Source: an uncultured Planctomycetaceae bacterium (GTDB lineage Bacteria > Planctomycetota > Planctomycetia > Planctomycetales > Planctomycetaceae). Taken from it: DNA of 64,000 nucleotides. The stretch's first letter is position 1; the number at the start of each line of letters is the position of its first letter. The notes beneath the pieces are model-generated. The model made no database searches, was not told the DNA's origin, and saw nothing but the letters and a program-made list of their open reading frames with translations. The DNA lies in the NCBI GenBank assembly GCA_903858815.1, contig CAIOKE010000238.1:1-64000 (forward strand). Reading direction: 5' to 3'. Both the position numbers and the translations under genes were made by a program. Below, one piece after another: positions 51,600 to 59,805 of this stretch.

Positions 51600-53651
51600 A
51601 TGACGGCAGATAACACAACTGTGGCACAGGATGCTCTGGATCAGAAACTCGCTCGCGCGTTTGACGGAAAGGTGGTCCGCAAAGACCTTGTCCGAAAGGT
51701 CAAGGTCGGCGCAAATGTTCCGGTTTTCGTGCTGGAGTTTCTGCTCGGGAAGTATTGCGCGTCGTCAGACGAAATGGCCATCCAGATGGGCCTGAAGGTT
51801 GTCAATGACTCGCTGGCGGAAAACTACATCCGTCCCGATGAATTCATGAAGGCCCAGTCCCGGGTGGAGCAGTTAAAAGGGCAAACTCACACATTCATCG
51901 ACAAGGTGAAGGTGCGTCTGACGGATTCGGACTATTGGGCTGAACTTGTGAATTTCAATCACAAGTTTGTGCATGTGTCGCCACAGTATGTGCGTGACTA
52001 TGATCGCCTGCTGACCGGTGGCGTCTGGTGCTCTGTCGACATGTACCATGAGTACGACGACCAGACAAAAGGCAAGAATCCTTTCTGGATCAGAAAACTG
52101 CAGCCGATCCAGATCGCTTCGTTTGACCTCCCGGAATATCAGCAGGGGCGAGCGAACTTTTCATCCGACGAATGGATCGACGTCATCATTCGCACGATGG
52201 GTTACGAACCCGACGTGATGGACCAGCGACTAAAAATGCTGTTCCTGATTCGGCTCATTCCGCTCGCCGAACGAAACTACAACCTTGTCGAACTCGGACC
52301 TCGGGGAACTGGCAAGAGTTATGCGGTCCAGGAATTGTCTCCGTATGGAGCGCTGCTGACTGGGCCAACAACCGTTGCCAATATGTTTGGGCACATGACT
52401 GGCAAGCAGAAGGGGATGGTCACGATTTGGGATGTTGTGGCATTCGACGAGGTCGCAGACCTTCAGCAAATGCCCAAAGAAGTCATTACCACCCTGAAGA
52501 CCTATTGCGAATCTGGACAGTTTCAGCGCGGCAAAGAGGCGGACACCGGTGATGCCAGTATCGCGATGTTTGGAAATACGAATCAGCCGATCGACGTGAT
52601 GGTTCAACAGGGGCACCTTTTTGCCCCGATGCCAGATGTCATTCGCGACGACATGGCATTCATCGATCGCATGCACTTCTATCTTCCCGGCTGGGAAGTC
52701 CCCAAGATGCGGCCTGATTTGTTCACCAGCCACTATGGATTTGTTGTCGACTATTTTGCCGAAGCTCTGCGAGCCCTTCGCAAACACAATTTCACGGAAG
52801 CTCTGGACAGGCACTTTGTTCTGGGCAGTCACCTGAATACTCGCGATCAGAAGGCCGTTCGGAAGACCGTTTCCGGGCTGATGAAGATCATCTATCCGCA
52901 CGGGGAGGTTTCAAAACAAGAACTGGCAGATCTGGTTGAACTTGCCGTCGAAGGCCGTCGACGTGTGAAAGAGCAACTCAAGAAGATGGGCTCATTCGAG
53001 TACTACCAGACTTCGTTCAGCTACAGCGATCGCGAGTTGGGCGAAGAGAAGTTCGTCGGCGTGCCTGAACAAGGCGGCCGCGACCTTGTTGCTGCCGACC
53101 CATTGGCTCCGGGCTCTGTCTACACCGGGGCGATCGGTGCTGATGGAACTGTCGGGCTCTACCGTCTCGAAGTGACGATCACATCCGGCACCGGCAAGCT
53201 CAAGGCGGCTGGTGGCGTGCGCGGGGCGATGAAGGAATCCATCAACCGCGCCTTCAGCTATCTGACCTCCAAAAAGGTCGAGTTCGGCATGGGGCGAGAG
53301 ATTGACAACTCCGACTTTCACGTCGAGTCAATCGATCTACTGAACAACGGAGTCGAAGCCGAAATCGGTGTTGCGTTCTTCGTCGCCGCTTTTTCCGCTC
53401 TCCGCCACACACCAGCCACCGCCGCTACCCTGATTCTTGGCGACATGAGCATCCAGGGCAACATCAAAGAAGTCCGCTCACTCACTGAGCCACTGCAGTT
53501 GGCCAAGGACAACGGCGTGAAACGGGCTCTCGTCCCCATCGAAAACAAACGCCAATTCCTCGAAGTCAGCGGCGACATCATGGAACACGTGGATCCCGTT
53601 TTCTACGGCGACCCCAAGGCGGCCGCGTTCAAGGCTTTGGGGATGAACTGA
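51600..53651 (+). CDS. brxL: BREX AAA+/Lon-like protein BrxL
   Basis: This is a 683-residue protein. The N-terminal domain is of the BrxL type (DQKLARAFDGKVVRKDLVRK). The AAA+ module has Walker A GPRGTGKS at residues 233-240 and Walker B WDVVAFDEVADL with Asp283-Glu284. The C-terminal Lon-like domain begins near residue 500 (GLYRLEVTITSGTGKLKAAG ... LILGDMSIQGNIKEVRSLTE). Where Lon has its catalytic Ser in DGPSAG, this protein reads NNGVEAEIGVAFF, with no Ser, so it is probably not a protease. BrxL is the hallmark of type I BREX and forms a DNA-encircling ring. A GGAAGAAGAA stretch precedes the start. Confidence 0.95.
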   Translation: MTADNTTVAQDALDQKLARAFDGKVVRKDLVRKVKVGANVPVFVLEFLLGKYCASSDEMAIQMGLKVVNDSLAENYIRPDEFMKAQSRVEQLKGQTHTFIDKVKVRLTDSDYWAELVNFNHKFVHVSPQYVRDYDRLLTGGVWCSVDMYHEYDDQTKGKNPFWIRKLQPIQIASFDLPEYQQGRANFSSDEWIDVIIRTMGYEPDVMDQRLKMLFLIRLIPLAERNYNLVELGPRGTGKSYAVQELSPYGALLTGPTTVANMFGHMTGKQKGMVTIWDVVAFDEVADLQQMPKEVITTLKTYCESGQFQRGKEADTGDASIAMFGNTNQPIDVMVQQGHLFAPMPDVIRDDMAFIDRMHFYLPGWEVPKMRPDLFTSHYGFVVDYFAEALRALRKHNFTEALDRHFVLGSHLNTRDQKAVRKTVSGLMKIIYPHGEVSKQELADLVELAVEGRRRVKEQLKKMGSFEYYQTSFSYSDRELGEEKFVGVPEQGGRDLVAADPLAPGSVYTGAIGADGTVGLYRLEVTITSGTGKLKAAGGVRGAMKESINRAFSYLTSKKVEFGMGREIDNSDFHVESIDLLNNGVEAEIGVAFFVAAFSALRHTPATAATLILGDMSIQGNIKEVRSLTEPLQLAKDNGVKRALVPIENKRQFLEVSGDIMEHVDPVFYGDPKAAAFKALGMN

Positions 53652-53694
53652 TGCGGTAGTCCAGATTTCTTGCCATTGATTCTCGGAGACCTCT

Positions 53695-56600
53695 ATGGGT
53701 GGGACCTCAAGTGCTGGCCGACACGTTCCGGCGGGCGGTTCAGCGACAATCAACGGCGTCCTGTACCAAATGCTGTGGACTCTGCTTCGCGCGTCACGAG
53801 CCCGCTTGGTAAAGCCGACACTCTTCGAGAACAGTCAACTTAAAGAAGTTACGCTTGTTCTTGAGCCCGGTGGAGGTGGTGGGGATTTAGTGGTAAAGGC
53901 AAAGGAGAGGCGTTCGGTCGAACAGTTGAAGGCACGACCAGACGGCAGTACATGGTCTTTGAGGGAAGTTGTCGAGAAAGTTATTCCCGATCTCTATTTG
54001 GCAAATCTCAAGGACAATTCCCCAGCAAACTGTCGATTTGTGACGGAAGGACGAATGGGGCGGTGGGCAAAAGAGTACGAATTTTTTCGTTCATTTTCGA
54101 GTTCTGCGTGTCCTGAAGATCCACTCTCAGATATCGATGACACCCTTCCGCTGAGAACAGTCAAACGCAGGAAGGATGATTCAGGCTCAACTGCTTCAAC
54201 TTCTGCCTCATTCTGGGATCGCGATACGTATACAGCAAGGCAGCTTTTCGTGCAGGTTGTGACTGAGGTTCGCAATCGCAACTCGGTTTCAGAGAATGAG
54301 ACGGAGATCCAAACGCAAAAGGGCCTCCGATCAGTATTGGCCAACTTTGAGTTCTTTGGTGGCCAGTTCATGGAGAACGTCCAAAAAGAGATCGATGCTC
54401 ACTTATTGACGGTTGTGCCACGAAACGACGACATACCGGTAATCCGCGATGCTCTCGCGATGGAGCTCGCGAGACTCGCGACTCAAGGTAATGCTGAAAT
54501 CGACTGTAGGGAGGTCTTTGAAAAAATTGGGATCAATGCAACTCCGCTCACCGAATGGGCTAGCATTCGACGGAGGAGTCAAAGGATTTCGGACCGCTAT
54601 TTTCGGATTCTCGGATACCAGCCTTTGCGTGACGTTCGAATTGCAACCGCAAAACAACTACTCGACTTTTGGCCCCAAGAGTTTCCGATTCTTGCCATCA
54701 CGGGAGAAAGTGGTTCAGGAAAATCGTGGCGAGCGTATGCGATTTGTAATTTGGCACAACATGGCGAATCGCTTTGCGTAATCGTTTCTGCCGGAGCAAC
54801 ACTAGATGAAACTCTCAATCGGGCTGCAGTCAGAATTTGGCAGGAAATCGCGGGTCATGACGTTGCAATTCCGCTCTCTCAGATTGCCAAGAGAGTTGGC
54901 GCTGTTGTCGGAACGAAGCCGAACCCTTGGTTGACGCTTGTAATTGATGGCATCACCGACCGTCAGCACGCTGGGGAATTGATTCGTCAGCCATGGGAAG
55001 ACTGGGGAATTCGCCTCGTGTTTACGGTCAGCCAGCGAGAATCAGCTTCGCTGTTGAATCAGTCGAAAGCACGTTGCAAGGTATCTGTTGTCGAGAACTT
55101 TACGACTCGGGAACTTCATGATTACCTTGCTGAAGTACTCGGCGAACACTGGCCAGAAATGCCGGATTTCGTGCGAAACTTCCTGAAGGTGCCATTTCTC
55201 GCAGACCTATATCGCCAAATTGTATTGGACTCCGGCGACCAGAATTGGAATCCGCAGTCAGAATACGACATGTGCGCCAAGTTCTGGTCGAGAGCGCAAG
55301 AATTGGAACCATCGGACGCCGACATACTCATTCGGCTTGGGGAAACGTTCTTGCTCGATGGCGCAGACTGCTGGCCAATCCGGGAAGTGAACGAGGCGGG
55401 GGCTGACAATGCCACGATTAAGAGGCTTGAGCAAGCCGGTTGGTTGCGAACTAAGCCATCGATAACAGGAATATCGGTGGAATTCGTGCATCTGCGGCTT
55501 CTGAACTGGGTCTGCGCAGTCGCTGTGGTCGCCGCTCAGCAAAGAAAGAGCCCTGATCTTGAACAACTACGCAAAGATGTTCTGTCATTCTTCGAAGGAT
55601 CATCACCCAAGCATGGCCGAAAGCTGGGCTTCGTACCCATGGATGTTATTTGGCTGATGTGTCAAATGCTAGACCTTCGAAATGAGGTCCCCGCGGTGAT
55701 CGCTTCACTTGAAGGCGACTACAGTCGTTCCAAGGCACTTTATGAGCACTTGTTACCAACCTTAGGTTCAACCGTGATTGATGGTCTGCTTTCGCGGTTG
55801 AGGTCAAAGATCGACGATTGGTTTGTGCCTTCGCTCATTACGAACGGCCTCGGGAAGATCGGTGGCGAGGCTGTGGTCTGTGCGGCACTCACGTTCCTTG
55901 ATGACGAGAATCCGTTCCTGCAACTGTCCGCCTGCGATGTTTTTGCAAAGTGTCCGTCCGCTGCACCCCTTGATCAACTGTGGCAACTGCATAATGCTTG
56001 CCAATCGATTCCAGAGAGGTTTTTGCGGGGTCGAGAAAAACACAGTGCCCACATCTTGCGCAACAGAACCTTTCCTGCGTTACTGGAATGTTGTCGCGTA
56101 TCGCCTGACTGGCTGACTTATGCCATTGAACGATCAGATCCCAATAAAGAGTGCATTGCTGATCTGGCATACCTTTTGTCCGGAATTGAACCGCAGCACG
56201 GAGGGCAATTGTGGAGGAGGGCTAAGCCAATACTCTTCCAAAAGGTCCCCGCTGAGCATCACCGTGCACTTGCAGTCTGCATTGACAGTTTTTCTGATGA
56301 AGATGAGGTTCAGTGGCTTATCGAATCGCTCGACAAAGAGCACTTTATTGCAGTGACCGCGGCGAAGGCATTGGCGAGATTTCGTCCTGTCGACTTAATT
56401 AACGAACTTCACAGAGTCCCATTACGTGGATTGATTCTGGGCCGTGCTGCCGTTTTTGATCTTCTTTTCGCAACAGAACCGACTGCTACCCGGCGTCGGC
56501 TGATTGAGCTCATGGATAAGAGCGATAATCTGTGGGCCGTGGCTGCACTTTATGATGGGCGCTGGCATCAAATTGATGTAGCGACTTTAGATGTGTTGCT

Positions 56601-58377
56601 GGTCGACTTGACTAAGCAACTTGAGATTCTTCTTTCCGGGCCTGACTGGGGCGATTCAGAGCCATTGGGACGCGAACTGCATCTACTGGCTCAAAGCCAG
56701 ACTACAGTTTTGGTGCAACATCTTCGGGGGCAATGTGGAACCTCTCTAGAGACGAGGTTGACGGAGTTCGTGCTTCGCATCGGTATACGATCTTGGGACG
56801 ATACATTCTTGCTACGAAGCGCGCTGGCAGTATTGTTCAGAATTGCAGGTGACGGGTTCACGCAGGTTGTGAATGAAATGCTTAGAGCTGGTTCCAGGCA
56901 TATCCGCCTTGAAGCAATCCTTCTTGCGGACCGGAGACCAAATGAAGAGACTTTCAAACGGCTGGCGGAAATCACTTCAGATCTGGAAAGGCGCAATGAT
57001 AGCTACCTCGAACAAAGCAGGGCCGCAGTCATCCTCGCATCGCATGGCAGATGGGACCATGTCCTTGATTACGTCCAAGCAGTAGGGATGCAATCGTTGA
57101 TCAGAACACTGGACTTTCCAGGCCTCGAAGATCTCCCGAGGATGGGCATCCGTCCCCAAAGTACATTGCTGAATAGCGTGTCAGATCGAATACAATCGGA
57201 CCCGACTCGCGTTTCGGAGGGGCAAGTAATAGCGTTGGGCTTTGGCCCACCTGAGTTTGGAGCGATTGTTCGCAGTGTCGCAACGCTTTCCGATCCAAAG
57301 TCCGACGTTGCTCTTGCTTGCGTTGTCGCACTTGACATGATCCATGACAAAGATCCTGGAAGCGTAAGTTTCCTGCAAGCTCAATTGCAGATTAAGAAAC
57401 ACAACTTCGTTGCCACAAATGCACTGATCACGAATGGTACTCAGGTTGCACTTGACGCGTTAGAGGCCTTCGTTGGCGTCGATGTGTCCGACGCCGTCGC
57501 AATCAATTTGGTCAGGCATTCCACTGAGAAGCAGCGAGCTCTTGGCAAGATCTGTTCTACTGTGGTGCGTGCTGTATCAGGACGACGATCGGTCGATTAC
57601 GTTGCTGAGTTGCACCGATTAGTCAAGGGAATCCGAGACTCTGCGACTGCCAAGGCAATTCTCTCACAACCAGTAGTTGCAGAGTATTTGGCTGCAGAAG
57701 CGTTCGCTGATGAAGGAAACATCTGGCTTACCGGATCGAAGTATTGTGCGATCAAGTGCCTTGAGTACATCGATCCTGCGTCAGCATTGGTCGCAGCAAA
57801 GGCCGCGCTGCTAAACCCTTCTGGACGTGATCGAGATTTCTATCCGCCGGTTGTTGCAGAGCTTGATCCTGAGCACGCACCGAAGTTTTTGATTGACCTA
57901 CTCGCTATTGAGACATCTGAATTAGTACGAAAGTCGATCGGCAGAACGATACATTCGCTGGATGCAGAGGCAGAAATCCTCAATGCCATGAAGTCCGCAG
58001 ATGCAATGGCTCAGCTTGCAGGCTGTTTCGCCGCTGGTTGGTTCAGACCAAGCGCTGCCATTTCAGAGCAGCTGATTGCCAAAGTCGGTTCCTCTTCGGG
58101 TGCGATCTCAAATGCTGCGGTAGCAGCCGTCACCCAATTACGGTTACGCAGCGAATGCTACCTGCTTGGTCAAGAAATCTTGCAGACCAACGATGCGTTC
58201 GAACGGTGGCTGTACCTGAGCTGCCTATTAGAGTTGGCAGACTGTGGCGATGATCATCATCTGTGGCCGGTTGGCGGTCCCGTGATTGGAGATGCCATCA
58301 CATCGTTTCAGATCAGCTTTGCTAACAAGCAACTTGAGAAGCGCCGCGCAAAGGAAAAGGAACGCCCGCTTGTATAG
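53695..58377 (+). CDS. STAND/Avs-like NTPase with N-terminal nuclease-like domain and helical repeats
   Basis: This is a 1560-residue protein. Residues 13-110 resemble the DUF4297/Cap4 dsDNA endonuclease start: GGSATINGVLYQMLW, then GGGGDLVVKAK (Asp64) and SVEQLKARPDG (Gln77-x-Lys79), a PD-(D/E/Q)xK pattern. A STAND-type NTPase follows, with Walker A GESGSGKS at 337-344 and Walker B LTLVIDGITD with Asp418. The remaining 900 residues are helix-turn-helix repeats of HEAT/TPR type that would sense a ligand. This order (nuclease, STAND, repeats) is that of Avs-type antiviral sensors, which recognise a phage protein and cut DNA. GGAGA precedes the ATG. It follows brxL by 43 bp. The partner phage protein is unknown. 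Confidence 0.75.
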   Translation: MGGTSSAGRHVPAGGSATINGVLYQMLWTLLRASRARLVKPTLFENSQLKEVTLVLEPGGGGGDLVVKAKERRSVEQLKARPDGSTWSLREVVEKVIPDLYLANLKDNSPANCRFVTEGRMGRWAKEYEFFRSFSSSACPEDPLSDIDDTLPLRTVKRRKDDSGSTASTSASFWDRDTYTARQLFVQVVTEVRNRNSVSENETEIQTQKGLRSVLANFEFFGGQFMENVQKEIDAHLLTVVPRNDDIPVIRDALAMELARLATQGNAEIDCREVFEKIGINATPLTEWASIRRRSQRISDRYFRILGYQPLRDVRIATAKQLLDFWPQEFPILAITGESGSGKSWRAYAICNLAQHGESLCVIVSAGATLDETLNRAAVRIWQEIAGHDVAIPLSQIAKRVGAVVGTKPNPWLTLVIDGITDRQHAGELIRQPWEDWGIRLVFTVSQRESASLLNQSKARCKVSVVENFTTRELHDYLAEVLGEHWPEMPDFVRNFLKVPFLADLYRQIVLDSGDQNWNPQSEYDMCAKFWSRAQELEPSDADILIRLGETFLLDGADCWPIREVNEAGADNATIKRLEQAGWLRTKPSITGISVEFVHLRLLNWVCAVAVVAAQQRKSPDLEQLRKDVLSFFEGSSPKHGRKLGFVPMDVIWLMCQMLDLRNEVPAVIASLEGDYSRSKALYEHLLPTLGSTVIDGLLSRLRSKIDDWFVPSLITNGLGKIGGEAVVCAALTFLDDENPFLQLSACDVFAKCPSAAPLDQLWQLHNACQSIPERFLRGREKHSAHILRNRTFPALLECCRVSPDWLTYAIERSDPNKECIADLAYLLSGIEPQHGGQLWRRAKPILFQKVPAEHHRALAVCIDSFSDEDEVQWLIESLDKEHFIAVTAAKALARFRPVDLINELHRVPLRGLILGRAAVFDLLFATEPTATRRRLIELMDKSDNLWAVAALYDGRWHQIDVATLDVLLVDLTKQLEILLSGPDWGDSEPLGRELHLLAQSQTTVLVQHLRGQCGTSLETRLTEFVLRIGIRSWDDTFLLRSALAVLFRIAGDGFTQVVNEMLRAGSRHIRLEAILLADRRPNEETFKRLAEITSDLERRNDSYLEQSRAAVILASHGRWDHVLDYVQAVGMQSLIRTLDFPGLEDLPRMGIRPQSTLLNSVSDRIQSDPTRVSEGQVIALGFGPPEFGAIVRSVATLSDPKSDVALACVVALDMIHDKDPGSVSFLQAQLQIKKHNFVATNALITNGTQVALDALEAFVGVDVSDAVAINLVRHSTEKQRALGKICSTVVRAVSGRRSVDYVAELHRLVKGIRDSATAKAILSQPVVAEYLAAEAFADEGNIWLTGSKYCAIKCLEYIDPASALVAAKAALLNPSGRDRDFYPPVVAELDPEHAPKFLIDLLAIETSELVRKSIGRTIHSLDAEAEILNAMKSADAMAQLAGCFAAGWFRPSAAISEQLIAKVGSSSGAISNAAVAAVTQLRLRSECYLLGQEILQTNDAFERWLYLSCLLELADCGDDHHLWPVGGPVIGDAITSFQISFANKQLEKRRAKEKERPLV

Positions 58378-58452
58378 ATTTGTTGGCAGAAATGAATGCT
58401 CGATCGCCTTGATCGTACGCATGCCAGAAGTATTCAGGGAGTAGTTCAACGC

Positions 58453-59805
58453 GTGTCAACTATGTTGAAAGCTTTGAAGGCTCCTCCGGGAGCACTGTTC
58501 TGGTCTGCTCCGTTGAGTGCGGATTCTGATTTCACAGCTGAAGATCCGCTTGCACTGGACTATCTGGGGCAGCAGGTGGGACTCTGGTTGTTTCAGGGAT
58601 TCACAACGCGAACAGGACGGGCGCAGAATTACGCGGTTGTGCTGTACGGTCTGTCTCTTGCTGACAAGGCCGTGCGAAAATATGGGTACCTTGGCGACGA
58701 TGAGACACGAACCAGATTGTTCGAACGCTGGGAACGATTCTGGGCGCTGGCAACTCTGGAGTCCAGGAACGGAGAGCTTGAACGCGGAGATGAGGACGCC
58801 ATGCGCGGTGTCCGGGGGGCAACCCGTGCATGGTTTTCCGGACCAAAGCCACTGCCGCTCGATTTTCCGCTAATTTCCCGTCAAAGCGAGCTGGGAGGGC
58901 TTGGTGCTTATCTGACGTCGCTCCGTGAATATGGCCTCGTGTTTTCAGGATCACTCCGGGTGACACCAGCCGCGAATGGCATTCTGGAAGCGTTCTGGTC
59001 GGAACAAGGCGAGCGAGAAACGGCTCATCTTTACGAAGACTACGCAATGGAGGCGTTAGATCTGTCGCGGTCAAAGATTGACCGCAAGTTTGGGCGTCTG
59101 ACTCTTCGAGGTATTGGTGAGGCGTCTCGATTGTCATCCCTCGTGAAACGCAATCGAACCCAGCAGCAAACACGGCTCTGGGAGGTCCTGTTCCTTGGCG
59201 CTCGCGATGGATCCACATTGCCGCTTGCCGAGCAGCTGATCAGTGCTCACAAGGATGGAGTTGACGACGCGGAACCACTCCTTGAAAACTTACTGGTTGG
59301 GCGATGGGGAACTCTTTCTTCAGCCGTGTCAGCCAAACTCGACGTTGCACTGGCATTCGGTAGGCTTGCTCGGTTGCTCCTTGATCGCTTTGACCGAGCC
59401 TACGGTTACGTGGATCAGCATGGATGGGTGGCAGTTGCGGACGCTGTCGCTAATGCCGCTTTCCCTGCGGATGAGATGGAAGAGTTGAGGTTTGCCTGCA
59501 ACGGCGTTCTGGAAGCGACGGAAAGCAATCGATTTCGTCAGTTGCAGTTTCATGGGCCAGAGCTACTCACGCTTTTATCCAAGCTTACGTTTTCCGGGCC
59601 CCGTGATTGCATTGATCACTTGCTGCAATTTCACCGAAGTGTGCAGCGATCGCGTCGCGGTGGCGGTGCCTGGTTAAGGGATGAGCAGGGAAAGATCGTC
59701 ATGCAGGTGCCAGGGTACAACGGCTACAAGAGCGATGCGGCATTCCCCGGCTTCAAACTCAACGTGGTTCGGCAGTTGCTCAACGATCTTGGGAGGCTGT
59801 CATGA
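58453..59805 (+). CDS. Unknown protein, first gene of a PLD/SNF2 module
   Basis: I do not recognise this protein of about 450 residues. The frame is open from an ATG at 58396, but that has no ribosome-binding site. GTG 58453 has AGGGAG 11 bases upstream and is preferred; ATG 58462 is close by. Visible segments include FWSAPLSADSDFTAEDPLAL, LDYLGQQVGLWLFQGFTTRT near the N-terminus, RGGGAWLRDEQGKIVM and FKLNVVRQLLNDLG at the end. It is mostly helical, soluble and without a nucleotide-binding motif. A middle section (residues 130-200) may be winged-helix-like (LGAYLTSLREYGLVFSGSLR). It overlaps the PLD gene by 4 bp, so it is probably a subunit or specificity factor of the same machine. Confidence 0.7.
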   Translation: MSTMLKALKAPPGALFWSAPLSADSDFTAEDPLALDYLGQQVGLWLFQGFTTRTGRAQNYAVVLYGLSLADKAVRKYGYLGDDETRTRLFERWERFWALATLESRNGELERGDEDAMRGVRGATRAWFSGPKPLPLDFPLISRQSELGGLGAYLTSLREYGLVFSGSLRVTPAANGILEAFWSEQGERETAHLYEDYAMEALDLSRSKIDRKFGRLTLRGIGEASRLSSLVKRNRTQQQTRLWEVLFLGARDGSTLPLAEQLISAHKDGVDDAEPLLENLLVGRWGTLSSAVSAKLDVALAFGRLARLLLDRFDRAYGYVDQHGWVAVADAVANAAFPADEMEELRFACNGVLEATESNRFRQLQFHGPELLTLLSKLTFSGPRDCIDHLLQFHRSVQRSRRGGGAWLRDEQGKIVMQVPGYNGYKSDAAFPGFKLNVVRQLLNDLGRLS

